A stretch of DNA of 64,000 nt from Pseudomonas viridiflava (GCF_900591205.1 NZ_UUPU01000029.1:186001-250000), one strand, 5' to 3'; positions 1-9,448 are shown, counted from the first letter of the stretch. A program made the numbers and translations. Notes: generated by a model from the sequence alone, not told the origin.

Positions 1-518
1 TAGCCCACCGGCCCCGGCAGCAGCATTTTGCCCAGGCCGGGCACCCGCACGATCAAGGTCTTTTCGACATTGGCCAACATCAATTGCGCATCCGCGCGGT
101 ACTGCGGCACATTCCACACCCGCGCCGCTTCAAGCAGCGCGTAGGCGATCCACAGGTCGGCATCGCTGGCGGAGTTGGCGTCGATCACGCCCCACTCGCC
201 GTCCTTGTTCTTACCCCACAACCAGGCCGGCAGCGTGCGGCTGATGTCGCCGCCCGCCATGTTGGCCTTGGTCCACGCCCAGAGCTTCTCGAAACGTGCG
301 CGGTCGTTGCCCACCAGGGCAAAGAACATGGCATACGACTGCCCTTCGGAATTGCTTTCGCTGGGGTTCAGGGACGAGTTCAACACCCGCCCGTCATCCT
401 GCACAAAGCGCGTCGCGTAATTGTGCCAAAGCGGCCACTGCGCATCGCACGTTTGCGCCTGGGCTGCACCGGCGAAGAGCGCAGCGCCCAACGCAACCCA
501 ACCGGCTTTGCGCATCAT
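1..518 (-). CDS. bcsZ: Endoglucanase BcsZ/WssD (GH8), 5' part only
   Basis: Periplasmic beta-1,4-glucanase of the cellulose synthase operon, which trims cellulose during export. Only about 172 N-terminal codons are inside the window; the 3' end lies beyond base 1. The first 21 residues form a signal peptide ending in AAQA. The GH8 proton-donor motif SEGQSYA is near residues 54-60 and the DANSASDADLW segment, which carries the second acidic catalytic residue of the family, is near residues 115-125. The start ATG overlaps the bcsB stop by four bases (ATGA), so translation is probably coupled. A second in-frame ATG follows at once (start 515). It is the fourth gene of the minus-strand wss operon (wssD in SBW25 naming). 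Confidence 0.93.
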   Translation of the reverse strand, partial: MMRKAGWVALGAALFAGAAQAQTCDAQWPLWHNYATRFVQDDGRVLNSSLNPSESNSEGQSYAMFFALVGNDRARFEKLWAWTKANMAGGDISRTLPAWLWGKNKDGEWGVIDANSASDADLWIAYALLEAARVWNVPQYRADAQLMLANVEKTLIVRVPGLGKMLLPGPVG

Positions 519-2776
519 GCCAGCCGCCGTTTTGCACGCGCACGCAGGGACAGGTAAATCAGGCAGGTCACGATCGCCAGGCCGAGGAAGGTGAACAGCA
601 GCATCCAGCCCAGGTTCTGCGACAGCTGCCATTGCACCTGCTTGAACAGCCCCAGCTTGCCGACGTAATACTGCTGGTCAGCCACCAGCGAACTGACTTG
701 TGTGCCCTGCACCACTGCGAGGCTGCCCTGGATCGTCTCTTTGTATTGGTCACCGCCGATCAACACCGCCGTCGCGGCCTGCAAGCCTTCAGGCTTGGTG
801 CTGGAGATCAGCACCACACTGCGCCCGGCCTTGAGCGGCGACTCGAAACCGGCAAACCAGGTGCTGGTGCTCAAGCTGTTGAAGCTGATCGCGGCGTTGG
901 CAGCGTGCTTGTTGGCCTCGGCGTCGGGGCTGACCCAATTGCTCACGTAGCGCGGCAGGTCAGACAATTTGAAGTGCTGTTGCGCCCCGTCGACGTTGGC
1001 CGGCAGGTATTGCTGCCATTGCTTGAACAACGGTTGGTCAGCGCCGGTGGCGATCACCAGCAGGTCTTTGTCGGCAACGCTCTGTACGTCTTTGGCCTGC
1101 ACCACTTTGACCGCGGTGGCCGGGTAGCCGGTGGACTCGCCGAAGCGGCCGAGGATGGTCAGATAAGCACTCAGCTCATCGGTGCCAAAGGTATCCGGCA
1201 ACACCACCGCCGACTCGGAAAGGTCTGCCAGGCGCGTGAACGGGAAGCCGGCATCGTTGAACACGCCCAGGTTAGGCATGGCAATGAAGTGCTGGTAGCC
1301 GGTGATGTCCAGGCTCGAATCCGGGTCGATGGTGCCGCGCATGTTATCGACGATGATGTCGCGGCATTCGCCTTCCTTGATGTAGTCGTACATGAAGCGC
1401 AGTTGCAGTTTGGACATCGGCGACGCCGAGCTGATCGGCAGCAGTACCTTGGCTTCGCGCGGCAGCGTGTTGTCTTTCTGCATCATGCTCAGCAGGGTTT
1501 TTCCGTCCGCCAGGCTGGTGATCGACGGCAGCGGCATGGACTTCATGAACTGGTCATCCAGGCCAACCAGCAGCGACGAATTAGTCGACACCTGTTGCGG
1601 TGTGTAGCGGTATTTGAGGTTCAGCGGCACGCCTTCTTCACGCCAGTTGAACAGGTCGGGCGGCAGGCGGAAGTCGACGCTGATGGCGCCAGGGTTGTAG
1701 CCCGCGACGCTGAGTTTTTTCAGGTCGACCAGTTCACCCAGGCGCACCGGACGATCACTTGGCACCCAGTTCGGCGCGTCGTATGGACGGCGCGGGGCGA
1801 GGCTTTCGAGCTTGTCGATCACCACGCTGCTGCCAGCCAGTACTGGACTGCCCAGCGCGACGGCCGTGGCGGCGCGCTTGAGTTCGGCACCATCGCGGCC
1901 CGACACGATCAGCAGCTTGCCCTGCGGGTCGTTGGGGTTTGTGATCAGGTTGATTGTCGGCCCGGTGGCTTGCGCTACTTTTACACCGCTGACGTCGACC
2001 GCGCTCGGGCTCAACACCAATACGATGGCGTTGCCCTTGGTCGGGATCGCCCCGTAACTAGTGGGGAATGTTGCACCCCGATAGCTGGCCAGCGCCCCGA
2101 ACCACGAGGACAAAGTGGCCGCCGCTTCCAGCGTGGCGTTATCCGGGGCCGAGGCAAACACGAACGGTAGGTTGACCTGACGCGCATCACGTTTGTCGAA
2201 GAACGGCAGCGGCAAGACCGACAGGTCGTCCTTCAACTGGATCTGCGACACCTGCAATTTCAGCTCACTGCTGTTACTGATTTTGGCCCACAGACTGCTG
2301 TGCAGCGGGTCTTCGCAGGACATGGTGTAGTGACCAATGAACTGCACCCGCAAGCGGTTGAATTCAGTGATCAGGTGCGGCGGGATCTGCACCAGGGTCT
2401 GTTGCGCCGTGCCCGCGCCCTCTTTGGTCAGCGGGATGCTGGCCGCCACTTCATCGTTGACCAGCACGTTGATCTGCGACAGGTCTGCCAGCAACGCCGG
2501 CGAATAGCTGTAGTTGAGCAGCACTTGCGCACCGGTCACCACCTGATCGGCACGGATGTCGAAGTTGACGCTGTCGGACGACTCCACGCCTTGCAGGTTC
2601 ATGGTGTCGCGACGGCCCAGTTGCTTGAGAGTCAAGCTGTAGCCGTCATTGGCGACCGGCACGGCGGACGGTTTGTCGGCGGCCTGCAGCAGCGGGCTCA
2701 GGCCCATCAGCGAGGCAATCAGCAACGTGAGTGCCGCACGCGATTGAGAGCGCGCAAAAAAAGATGTGGAAGTCAT
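515..2776 (-). CDS. bcsB: Cellulose synthase regulatory subunit BcsB/WssC
   Basis: Membrane-anchored periplasmic subunit that partners BcsA and guides the growing glucan across the periplasm. The product is 753 residues, normal for the family. It has a signal peptide (cleavage near LLQAA, residue 32), repeated carbohydrate-binding/flavodoxin-like beta-rich modules, and one C-terminal transmembrane helix at about 722-745 followed by a short basic tail, as expected for the anchor that packs against BcsA. It overlaps bcsA upstream by four bases and bcsZ downstream by four bases, showing a tightly coupled operon. The family assignment is secure from whole-length character and context. Confidence 0.96.
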   Translation of the reverse strand: MTSTSFFARSQSRAALTLLIASLMGLSPLLQAADKPSAVPVANDGYSLTLKQLGRRDTMNLQGVESSDSVNFDIRADQVVTGAQVLLNYSYSPALLADLSQINVLVNDEVAASIPLTKEGAGTAQQTLVQIPPHLITEFNRLRVQFIGHYTMSCEDPLHSSLWAKISNSSELKLQVSQIQLKDDLSVLPLPFFDKRDARQVNLPFVFASAPDNATLEAAATLSSWFGALASYRGATFPTSYGAIPTKGNAIVLVLSPSAVDVSGVKVAQATGPTINLITNPNDPQGKLLIVSGRDGAELKRAATAVALGSPVLAGSSVVIDKLESLAPRRPYDAPNWVPSDRPVRLGELVDLKKLSVAGYNPGAISVDFRLPPDLFNWREEGVPLNLKYRYTPQQVSTNSSLLVGLDDQFMKSMPLPSITSLADGKTLLSMMQKDNTLPREAKVLLPISSASPMSKLQLRFMYDYIKEGECRDIIVDNMRGTIDPDSSLDITGYQHFIAMPNLGVFNDAGFPFTRLADLSESAVVLPDTFGTDELSAYLTILGRFGESTGYPATAVKVVQAKDVQSVADKDLLVIATGADQPLFKQWQQYLPANVDGAQQHFKLSDLPRYVSNWVSPDAEANKHAANAAISFNSLSTSTWFAGFESPLKAGRSVVLISSTKPEGLQAATAVLIGGDQYKETIQGSLAVVQGTQVSSLVADQQYYVGKLGLFKQVQWQLSQNLGWMLLFTFLGLAIVTCLIYLSLRARAKRRLA

Positions 2777-4992
2777 GGCTTGTCCATCAACGTGTCGAGC
2801 GGTTGTGAGGGAGTGCGGCGCAAGGCCATTCGCAATTCATGCAGTGTGGCGCGGCATAGGGTGAACAGGCCGCCAATGCCAATGCCACCGACTTCACGCA
2901 GGGCCGCCAGCGGCGTGTCGGGCTGGCCGGCACCCCAACTGGCGGCCCAGGTGTCGGCGCGGGAAAAGGTCAGGCGCACCAGCTCGCTTTGCTCGCGCAG
3001 CGACAGCGATTCAAACTGCGCGCCGATCTGCGAGCCCTTGCTGAACGCAACCCGCGCCTGGAACAGACTGTCCTGGCCGTTACGCGACAGCACCAACTGG
3101 ACCCGTTCGCCCTGGCTGATGGAGTGCCCTTCATCGAGGATCAGGCCAAAGCCGTTCTGCGAGAAATCCTGGGTGATACCGGCGAGTACGCGACCGTCGG
3201 CGCAGATCACGCTGACCGGCAACTTCGCACTCACGCGGGGCTCGGAACGCACTTGGCGTGTCTCGGATGCCACGGCCACCGCGGCACTGGTGATGATCAG
3301 GTTGTAGAGGGTCCAGGTCAGGTTGATCGCCACCGTCACCGCGGTGGACGCATCGCCCCAGATCAACTGGTGCACGCCGAAACCGATACCGACCAGGTTG
3401 ACCAGCAACAACACCAGATACGGGCGCGCCAGCTTCCAGTCGAAGAACTGCTTGTCGATAATGCCGCCCTTGTCGGTGACGTTGAAACCACCGGCCTTGG
3501 GGTTGATCAGCGCGACCAGCACCGGCGGCAGGATGTACCAGGCCAGTACCGTCTCGTACACCTCGTTCCAGAACGAGTGCCGGAAGCGCCCCTGGATCCG
3601 CGAGTTGGTCAAGCTGGAATGCACCAAGTGCGGCAGCACGTAGGCAACGATCATCAGCGCCGACGCATGGAAAATCTCTGCGCCGAACACCAGGTAAGCC
3701 AGCGGCGCGGTGAGGAACACCAGGCGCGGCAAACCATAAAAGAAGTGCAACATGGCGTTGGCGTAGCAGATGCGCTGGCCCCACTTCAGCCCCTTGCCCA
3801 GCAGCGGGTTATCGGTGCGGAAAATCTGCGCCATGCCGCGTGCCCAGCGAATGCGCTGGTTGATGTGGCGCGACAGACTTTCCGTGGCCAGGCCCGCGGC
3901 TTGCGGGATAGCCAGGTATGCGGTGTTGTAGCCCAGGCGGTTGAGCTTGAGCGCGGTGTGGGCGTCTTCGGTGACGGTCTCGACGGCCACGCCGCCGATT
4001 TCCAGCAGCGGCTTACGGCGAATCACCGCACACGAACCGCAGAAGAACGTGGCGTTCCACAGGTCGTTGCCGTCCTGCACCAGGCCATAGAACAACTCGC
4101 CTTCGTTAGGTACTGCACGGAAGGTGTCGAGGTTCTTTTCAAACGGGTCCGGCGAGAAGAAGAAGTGCGGCGTTTGCAGCATCGCCAGCTTCGGGTCCTT
4201 CAGGAACCAGCCCAGACTCACTTGCAGGAAGGAGCGCGTCGGCACGTGGTCGGCGTCGAACAGCGCGACGTATTCGCCGTCGGTGACCTTCAACGCTTCA
4301 TTGAGGTTACCGGCCTTGGCGTGCAAGTTGTTGTCACGGCGGATGTAGTTCACGCCGATCTTGCGGCAAAAGTCGCGAAAATCGTCACGGCGACCGTCAT
4401 CGAGCACGTGGACGCGCAGCTTGTCCTTGGGCCAGTCCATCGCCTGGGCGGCGAAGATGGTCAGCTTCACGATGCTCAGCGCTTCGTTATAGGTGGGGAT
4501 GAACACGTCCACCGTCGGCCATTCTTCCGGCTCGGTCTTGAGCCACACCGGCGTGCGACGCAGCGGCCAGGCGGTTTGCACGTAGCCGAAGATCAGCACG
4601 ACCAAGGCATAGAACTCGGCGGCGACCAGGCCGTAGCCGAAGAACATGTCGACCCAGGTTTCAAAACCCAGGGTGGAGGTGAGCCGCCAGAACATGTAGC
4701 GCAACGACGCCACGAGCGACAGCACCACCAGCGCGAGGATCGCCAGGCGTCCGGGGATCTTGCGCAGTACCAGCACCGCCGCGAAGCAGATGGCGGCAAA
4801 CAGGCATTGGGTGAAGAGGTCCAGCGGCGCGCAGATAATGGCCAGCAGCAGCAAGCCACCGAGCAAACAACTGCCCACCACCAGCAGCATGCGCAGCACC
4901 GACGGCCAGCGATTGAAGCGCGCGATGGCGCCATTTAGGCGCTGTTCAGCGCGCCCTTCGACGAAGGGCGTGGAGGACGTATTGTCGGTCAT
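2773..4992 (-). CDS. bcsA: Cellulose synthase catalytic subunit BcsA/WssB (GT2 + PilZ)
   Basis: Inner-membrane processive glycosyltransferase polymerising UDP-glucose into beta-1,4-glucan. Multiple N-terminal membrane helices precede the GT2 domain, where the LDDG, DADH, TED and QRIRW signature motifs are all present. Further membrane helices lead to a C-terminal PilZ domain with RSEPR (RxxxR) and DFSQNG (D-x-S-x-x-G) motifs, the c-di-GMP binding site that activates the enzyme. The start chosen (MTDNTSS) overlaps the upstream bcsQ stop as ATGA; an open frame extends 13 codons further upstream but lies inside bcsQ. 739 residues. Confidence 0.96.
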   Translation of the reverse strand: MTDNTSSTPFVEGRAEQRLNGAIARFNRWPSVLRMLLVVGSCLLGGLLLLAIICAPLDLFTQCLFAAICFAAVLVLRKIPGRLAILALVVLSLVASLRYMFWRLTSTLGFETWVDMFFGYGLVAAEFYALVVLIFGYVQTAWPLRRTPVWLKTEPEEWPTVDVFIPTYNEALSIVKLTIFAAQAMDWPKDKLRVHVLDDGRRDDFRDFCRKIGVNYIRRDNNLHAKAGNLNEALKVTDGEYVALFDADHVPTRSFLQVSLGWFLKDPKLAMLQTPHFFFSPDPFEKNLDTFRAVPNEGELFYGLVQDGNDLWNATFFCGSCAVIRRKPLLEIGGVAVETVTEDAHTALKLNRLGYNTAYLAIPQAAGLATESLSRHINQRIRWARGMAQIFRTDNPLLGKGLKWGQRICYANAMLHFFYGLPRLVFLTAPLAYLVFGAEIFHASALMIVAYVLPHLVHSSLTNSRIQGRFRHSFWNEVYETVLAWYILPPVLVALINPKAGGFNVTDKGGIIDKQFFDWKLARPYLVLLLVNLVGIGFGVHQLIWGDASTAVTVAINLTWTLYNLIITSAAVAVASETRQVRSEPRVSAKLPVSVICADGRVLAGITQDFSQNGFGLILDEGHSISQGERVQLVLSRNGQDSLFQARVAFSKGSQIGAQFESLSLREQSELVRLTFSRADTWAASWGAGQPDTPLAALREVGGIGIGGLFTLCRATLHELRMALRRTPSQPLDTLMDKP

Positions 4993-6026
4993 GGAAGGTC
5001 CGAGTCGATGCGTTCGAGCAAGGCGCGGCACAGGGCGTGGACGTCCTGGCAGCCGATACTGTTGACGGTAGGGTCGAGGGGATCACGCCTGTATGCCTGG
5101 GCTTCGCTGAAGGCCGGGTCGCGATGGACCATGCCCAGCAAGGCGCCACCGAGGCGCGTCTTGAACACTTCGGCCATGTCGAGGCTGAAGCGATGCGCGG
5201 CGTCCAATTGGTTGATCACATAGAAGCGCTGTGGCGGTTGTTTGCCCTGCAGATACGGGGCAAGCAGGCTGTCCATCTGGTCCAGAGTGCTGAACGACGC
5301 CACATCCGACTGCACCACTACCAGCACCGCGTCGGCGACCGACATCGCTTGGCTGAGGTACACGGTGTTGCCGGCCGGGACGTCGATGATCACGGTGTCC
5401 TGCCCGTTCAGTTTAAGGCTGGCCAACCGTTTGCTCAGCCACTCGGCCTCTTCGCCCAGCCAGCGATTCAGACTCTGCTGCTGCGCATTGTCGGTGCTGC
5501 CGAACGCAACCAGGCGGCAACCTGCAAAACCGCGCTCCGGCAGGGTTTCCCAACCCTCGTGAAGCAGGCTGGTGGCCCCGAGGCCCGGGATATCCAGGCC
5601 CAGGCACAGGTGATGGCGCAGGGCATTTTGCGGGTCTAGGTCGAGGGCGAGTGCCGGGCGACCCTGACGCTGCAAACCGCTGGCAATCGCGGCGGCCAGA
5701 GTGCTGCGGCCGACGCCGCCCTTGACCGAGACCACCACCACGACTTTAGGGCTCGATTGCTCGGAGTACATGACACCGTCGCGCCCCTCCACCACTTCGG
5801 GCGGCTGCAGGTGGTCGGCTTCGCCATGGTTCAGCTCTTCCAGCAAACGCAGCAGCGGCGCCGACGGGGCCTCATCCATCACAGACGGAGCAGCAACGGC
5901 CACCGGGCTCTCCAGCACCTCTACTTCGTCTTCGATGAACTCATGGGCAAAGTCGATTTCGCGATAGCCGTTCGGGTTGGCACCCAGCTTGTTGAATAGT
6001 TTTGAAATGTCATCTGCTCGACTCAC
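4989..6026 (-). CDS. bcsQ: Cellulose biosynthesis ParA/MinD-like ATPase BcsQ/WssA
   Basis: First gene of the cellulose operon; a MinD/ParA-family ATPase (WssA in SBW25) involved in localising or assembling the synthase. The deviant Walker A motif KGGVGRST is at residues 102-109, with the IIDVPAG Walker B-like segment further on. An extra N-terminal tail of about 90 residues, starting SRADDISKLFNKLG, is reminiscent of small BcsR/BcsP-type partner proteins fused to the ATPase (tentative). The start is GTG at 6026, supported by a strong purine-rich Shine-Dalgarno (GGGAGGGG) about eight bases upstream; no ATG sits nearby. 345 residues. Confidence 0.92.
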   Translation of the reverse strand: MSRADDISKLFNKLGANPNGYREIDFAHEFIEDEVEVLESPVAVAAPSVMDEAPSAPLLRLLEELNHGEADHLQPPEVVEGRDGVMYSEQSSPKVVVVVSVKGGVGRSTLAAAIASGLQRQGRPALALDLDPQNALRHHLCLGLDIPGLGATSLLHEGWETLPERGFAGCRLVAFGSTDNAQQQSLNRWLGEEAEWLSKRLASLKLNGQDTVIIDVPAGNTVYLSQAMSVADAVLVVVQSDVASFSTLDQMDSLLAPYLQGKQPPQRFYVINQLDAAHRFSLDMAEVFKTRLGGALLGMVHRDPAFSEAQAYRRDPLDPTVNSIGCQDVHALCRALLERIDSDLP

Positions 6027-6063
6027 TCACTGCCCCTCCCCACCTGATTTGCGCTTTAAAGGC

Positions 6064-6092
6064 GATAAAAAGGTCAGCAATGTGCTGACCTT
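6064..6092 (-). terminator. Terminator-like hairpin in the wss leader
   Basis: On the minus strand a perfect inverted repeat (AAGGTCAGCA, loop CAT, TGCTGACCTT) is followed by a T run. It lies only about 40 bases upstream of the wssA GTG. No gene ends there on either strand, so it is either an attenuator or a stop for stray upstream transcripts. Confidence 0.6.
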
Positions 6093-6126
6093 GTATTTTT
6101 CTAGTTATGTGTTGGCTGGGGCATTC

Positions 6127-6138
6127 TGTGATATCACA
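6127..6138. promoter_or_regulatory. Perfect palindrome upstream of the wss operon
   Basis: TGTGATATCACA is a perfect 12-bp palindrome about 100 bp upstream of wssA, in an AT-rich stretch that probably carries the operon promoter. It is a candidate operator; I do not recognise a named consensus. Confidence 0.35.
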
Positions 6139-6939
6139 ATGATGGTGTCAGTATTTTGATGCTTTTCGCTCTATCTTATCCGACGAACGGCAAGGCGCCA
6201 TTTTTATGACTATTTCACGACAAAAACCGCATTCTCTGTAAGAACATGCACTTGCATCAATTTGCCCGGAACTTTGCTGGCCGACCGGTCAAATCCGGCA
6301 CAAAACTGACACACCCATCAACAAATATTCGGTTGCACCGAACTGTCTCGAAAATTTGCCTACACGATTTTGCGATTAAACTTACAGTTCATATCGCGCG
6401 ACAGAATACGCAAACCCTCGCTGGATTCAAGGCCAAACCCGCCCGGCGGTCGCCCGCAAAGCCACGGCCGGTGTATCGCTGGGTATACATGCCCGGCATC
6501 TATACACAACGAAGCAAAAGCCGCGCCGCAAGCCACAAACCGAAGATACCGACCCTGGACCTGAGCACATTGATCGCCGTCAGCCTGGAAGATGGCCGGT
6601 TGGGCGACCGCGTGTTGAATGCGCAAAGGGGCAAGCCCCGCCCCTGCGGCAAGGGAGCTTGCTCCCGTTGGAGTGCGAAGCGCTCCCAAAACGGCCACCC
6701 CCGGACAACAGAAGTACCGGTGTGCCCACCTTTAGAGCAGTCACCGATTACTGGTATACCCGCGCAAGCCATTCCAGGCGCCGATCCTGACGGGGGCGCT
6801 TGCTTTTGAGTTGAATGGATTCACGCTTGCGTCGCATGGACTGCTCGGCAACCAAGGATAAGTCCTACGCTTGCCAGCCCGAAAAAGGGACACCCGCGAG
6901 AAAACCGTGGGGTCTGCAAAAATAGTCAGAATTCAGGGG
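6139..6939. other. Gene-free stretch between wssA and tRNA-Thr
   Basis: About 800 bp without a convincing gene. The wss-proximal part is AT-rich and probably promoter DNA. Around 6628-6690 there are REP-like GC-rich short palindromes (for example GGGAGCTTGCTCCC), apparently degraded relatives of the REPINs elsewhere in the window. Short open frames here lack ribosome sites and family character. Confidence 0.5.
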
Positions 6940-6967
6940 TTTACAGAACCTTGGCAATCGCTATAAT
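6940..6967 (+). promoter_or_regulatory. Promoter of tRNA-Thr
   Basis: TTTACA at 6940-6945 and a perfect TATAAT at 6962-6967 are separated by 16 bp. The -10 box ends 14 bases before the mature tRNA 5' end, a typical sigma-70 arrangement for a tRNA gene. Confidence 0.75.
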
Positions 6968-6981
6968 CGTCGCCCTAACAC

Positions 6982-7057
<76 letters not shown>

Positions 7058-7100
7058 TACAAGGTTCCAGAGAAGGCTTTTAAAATCTCTGGAACCCCCG

Positions 7101-7128
7101 AAAAACCCGCCTTCTGGCGGGTTTTTTC
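7101..7128 (+). terminator. Rho-independent terminator after tRNA-Thr
   Basis: An AAACCCGCC / GGCGGGTTT stem with a TTCT loop is followed by a T run. Just upstream, 7063-7096 is another perfect inverted repeat (GGTTCCAGAGA ... TCTCTGGAACC) spanning the tRNA trailer. Confidence 0.85.
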
Positions 7129-7229
7129 GTTTTGGCGCTCCATCGGTTTCCGTCAGAAACTGGTGGATTCCAACCGTTTTAAGGGTAGAGTTTGGGATAC
7201 AGGTCACTTCGATAAAAGGGAGTACCCTT

Positions 7230-8552
7230 ATGTCGCGCACCACAGCTCCGCTCTCCGACGCAGCTTGCCGCTTAGCAAAACATACAGACCGCGCCTACAA
7301 GCTTTTCGACGGCGATGGCCTCTACCTCCTAGTCCAACCCAATGGCCGCAAAGGCTGGCGGCTCCGTTACGTCAAACCTGACGGACGCGAAGGACTGACC
7401 TCGTTCGGCAACTACCCCGTCATTGGCCTCGCCGATGCGCGCCGCAAGCGCTTGGAAGTTAAGCGAATGCTGGCGGATGGCGTTGATCCTATAGAGACCA
7501 AGCACCAAGCCAAGGCGGAAGCCGTAATCAAAGGCAGAACCTTTGAAAGCGTTGCGCTCGACTGGCATACGGAAATGTCGGCCAAGTGGGCACCAGGCCA
7601 TTCCAAGACTGTGATGAGCCGCCTCAAAACCCACGTGTTCCCGCTGATCGGCGCCCGCGCCATTGTCGACCTCGACACCCATGACCTCATGCAGCCCTTG
7701 GAAGCGATCAAGAAGCGCGGAACGATAGACGTAGCTTTAAGGGTACAAAACTACCTGCAGAGCATCATGCGCGAGGCAAAGCGCCTCCGGCTTATCACCG
7801 TAAACCCTGCTTACGATCTCGAAGGCTCGATCAAGGCCCCGCGGGTGGTCCATCGCCCCGCTCTACCCTTATCGCGACTGCGGGAACTGCAGGAGCGTAT
7901 CGACACCTACAAAGGCCGCGCACTTACCCGTCTGACGGTCATGCTCTCGCTGCATGTGTTCGTCCGCTCCAGCGAACTGCGCTTCGCCCGCTGGAGCGAG
8001 TTCGACCTCAAGCGCGGCACCTGGGAGATACCGGACACTCGTCCGGCATTGGACGGAGTGCCCTTTTCCACAAGGGGTACAAAGATGGCCGGGGACATCC
8101 ACCTTGTACCCTTATCGCCGCAAGCAGTGACTCTGCTTGAACAGATCCACGTCCTCACCGGCGAATTCGACCTGGTGTTTGCAGGCGATGCCAAGCCCTG
8201 GAAACCCATGTCTGAAAACACGGTGAACAGCGCACTCAGAAAAATGGGCTATGACACCAAAACCGAAATCTGCGGGCATGGGTTTCGTTCGATGGCCTGT
8301 AGCGCGCTGATTGAATCAGGACTGTGGTCCGAGACCGCCATTGAAAGGCAGATGAGCCACAAAGAGCGGAACAACGTCCGCGCCGCTTACATCCACAAGG
8401 CAGAGTTCATCGAGGAGCGTAGGCTGATCATGAACTGGTGGAGCCGGTATCTGGAGGCCAACCGGCAGGAGCACGTCACTCCACATGAATTCGCGAACCA
8501 GACCGGAGCGAACGTCACTCGCCTAAAAGCAAAACGTGGCGCAACTGAGTAA
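7230..8552 (+). CDS. int: P4-type tyrosine integrase of the tRNA-Thr island
   Basis: Site-specific recombinase that integrates and excises the island at tRNA-Thr. The product is 440 residues, usual for P4-like integrases. An N-terminal arm-binding (DUF4102-type) domain (FDGDGLYLLVQPNGRKGW) covers roughly residues 1-90, then a SAM-like core-binding domain, then the catalytic domain. The catalytic set is visible: Arg in VRSSELR, HGFR (His-x-x-Arg), His in MSHKERN, and the tyrosine in AAYIH. The gene starts 173 bp past the tRNA and points away from it. The TACCCTTAT motif overlaps its start codon and recurs inside the gene. Confidence 0.95.
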   Translation: MSRTTAPLSDAACRLAKHTDRAYKLFDGDGLYLLVQPNGRKGWRLRYVKPDGREGLTSFGNYPVIGLADARRKRLEVKRMLADGVDPIETKHQAKAEAVIKGRTFESVALDWHTEMSAKWAPGHSKTVMSRLKTHVFPLIGARAIVDLDTHDLMQPLEAIKKRGTIDVALRVQNYLQSIMREAKRLRLITVNPAYDLEGSIKAPRVVHRPALPLSRLRELQERIDTYKGRALTRLTVMLSLHVFVRSSELRFARWSEFDLKRGTWEIPDTRPALDGVPFSTRGTKMAGDIHLVPLSPQAVTLLEQIHVLTGEFDLVFAGDAKPWKPMSENTVNSALRKMGYDTKTEICGHGFRSMACSALIESGLWSETAIERQMSHKERNNVRAAYIHKAEFIEERRLIMNWWSRYLEANRQEHVTPHEFANQTGANVTRLKAKRGATE

Positions 8553-8593
8553 GCGCTCGGTCTTTATATCTCAGTGATCCGCTTGTCCACGCG

Positions 8594-8638
8594 GGTCCAT
8601 CCAAGCAGGGCTGCAAGGCCGCCCTGCTTGGATGGACC
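8594..8638. repeat. Perfect 18-bp inverted repeat after the integrase
   Basis: Arms 8594-8611 and 8621-8638 (GGTCCATCCAAGCAGGGC and its complement) enclose a 9-base loop, about 40 bp past the integrase stop. No T run follows immediately, so it is an imperfect fit to a terminator. Confidence 0.8.
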
Positions 8639-9000
8639 TCACTTAAAAAATCTAAAGCCCACCAACTGTCTGTGGAAAACCACTGATTTCCACCGGTGGA
8701 TAATTTCATCCAAAGCCGCAGAACTCCCGAAAATTCGAGCCTTGACCCGAATTATCCACAGGCGTAGAAAAGATCGGGCAAAGCGCTGTCGTTGACAGCA
8801 ACCCAGGTAGCCAGAACCTTTAAGGCTACGCCACACGGTGGTGGTTCTCCCAAAGTGCGATTAGCGTCCGGCGGCTCGCACGGTCACAGTGATGTGATGG
8901 ATGCCTACTTTTATCAGTGTGCCCACTGCGGCAACTCATACTCTTTCATAGCTGCCCTGCAGCAACCTATCCGCTTGGCCATTTCATTGCGCCAACCTGC

Positions 9001-9031
9001 GCCCGTCTCTTTCTCCCGGAAAGAGACGGGC
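9001..9031. repeat. Perfect 13-bp hairpin
   Basis: Arms GCCCGTCTCTTTC (9001-9013) and GAAAGAGACGGGC (9019-9031) enclose a 5-base loop. No T run follows. It lies mid-way in the gene-poor segment of the island. Confidence 0.8.
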
Positions 9032-9307
9032 GCTCCTACCGCTGCTGCAGCCCAACTCGTACAAGGCTTTGCGGCATTCCCCCTCGTGACAATCGGCGTG
9101 ACAAACACCGAAATCACCAGCAACAGCGATGCAGATGATGGTGCCGCAGCCCACGGAATGGACTGCACCTGACTGACAGTCAGGCACGCCCCGGTCATCG
9201 CTTCACTGCCTTCACCCGACTCAGGATCTCGCGGCATTGGTCTCGTCAGCCAGTGCAGCCTCCACCCGCCCACTTCTTCGGAAGTGTTCAGGAGGCCAGA
9301 TCATAAG

Positions 9308-9448
9308 ATGCCCAAGCTCCCGGTCGTAAAGAGCCGCCAGTCCCGCGTTAGTGGACAACCCTCACAGGTCGCAGGGGCCTTGATCCCTGATAACACTCAA
9401 CATTCTTGGCGGGATGACGTGGGGCGAGGATCGGAGAAAAGTCGATGA
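9308..9448 (+). CDS. Possible 46-residue small protein upstream of recombinase 2
   Basis: A short frame starting MPKLPVVKSRQ, with AGGAGG at 9290-9295 (spacing longer than ideal), stops 11 bases before the proposed start of the next recombinase. Basic and hydrophilic, with no recognised domain. It could be a leader of the recombinase operon or chance. Confidence 0.3.
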   Translation: MPKLPVVKSRQSRVSGQPSQVAGALIPDNTQHSWRDDVGRGSEKSR

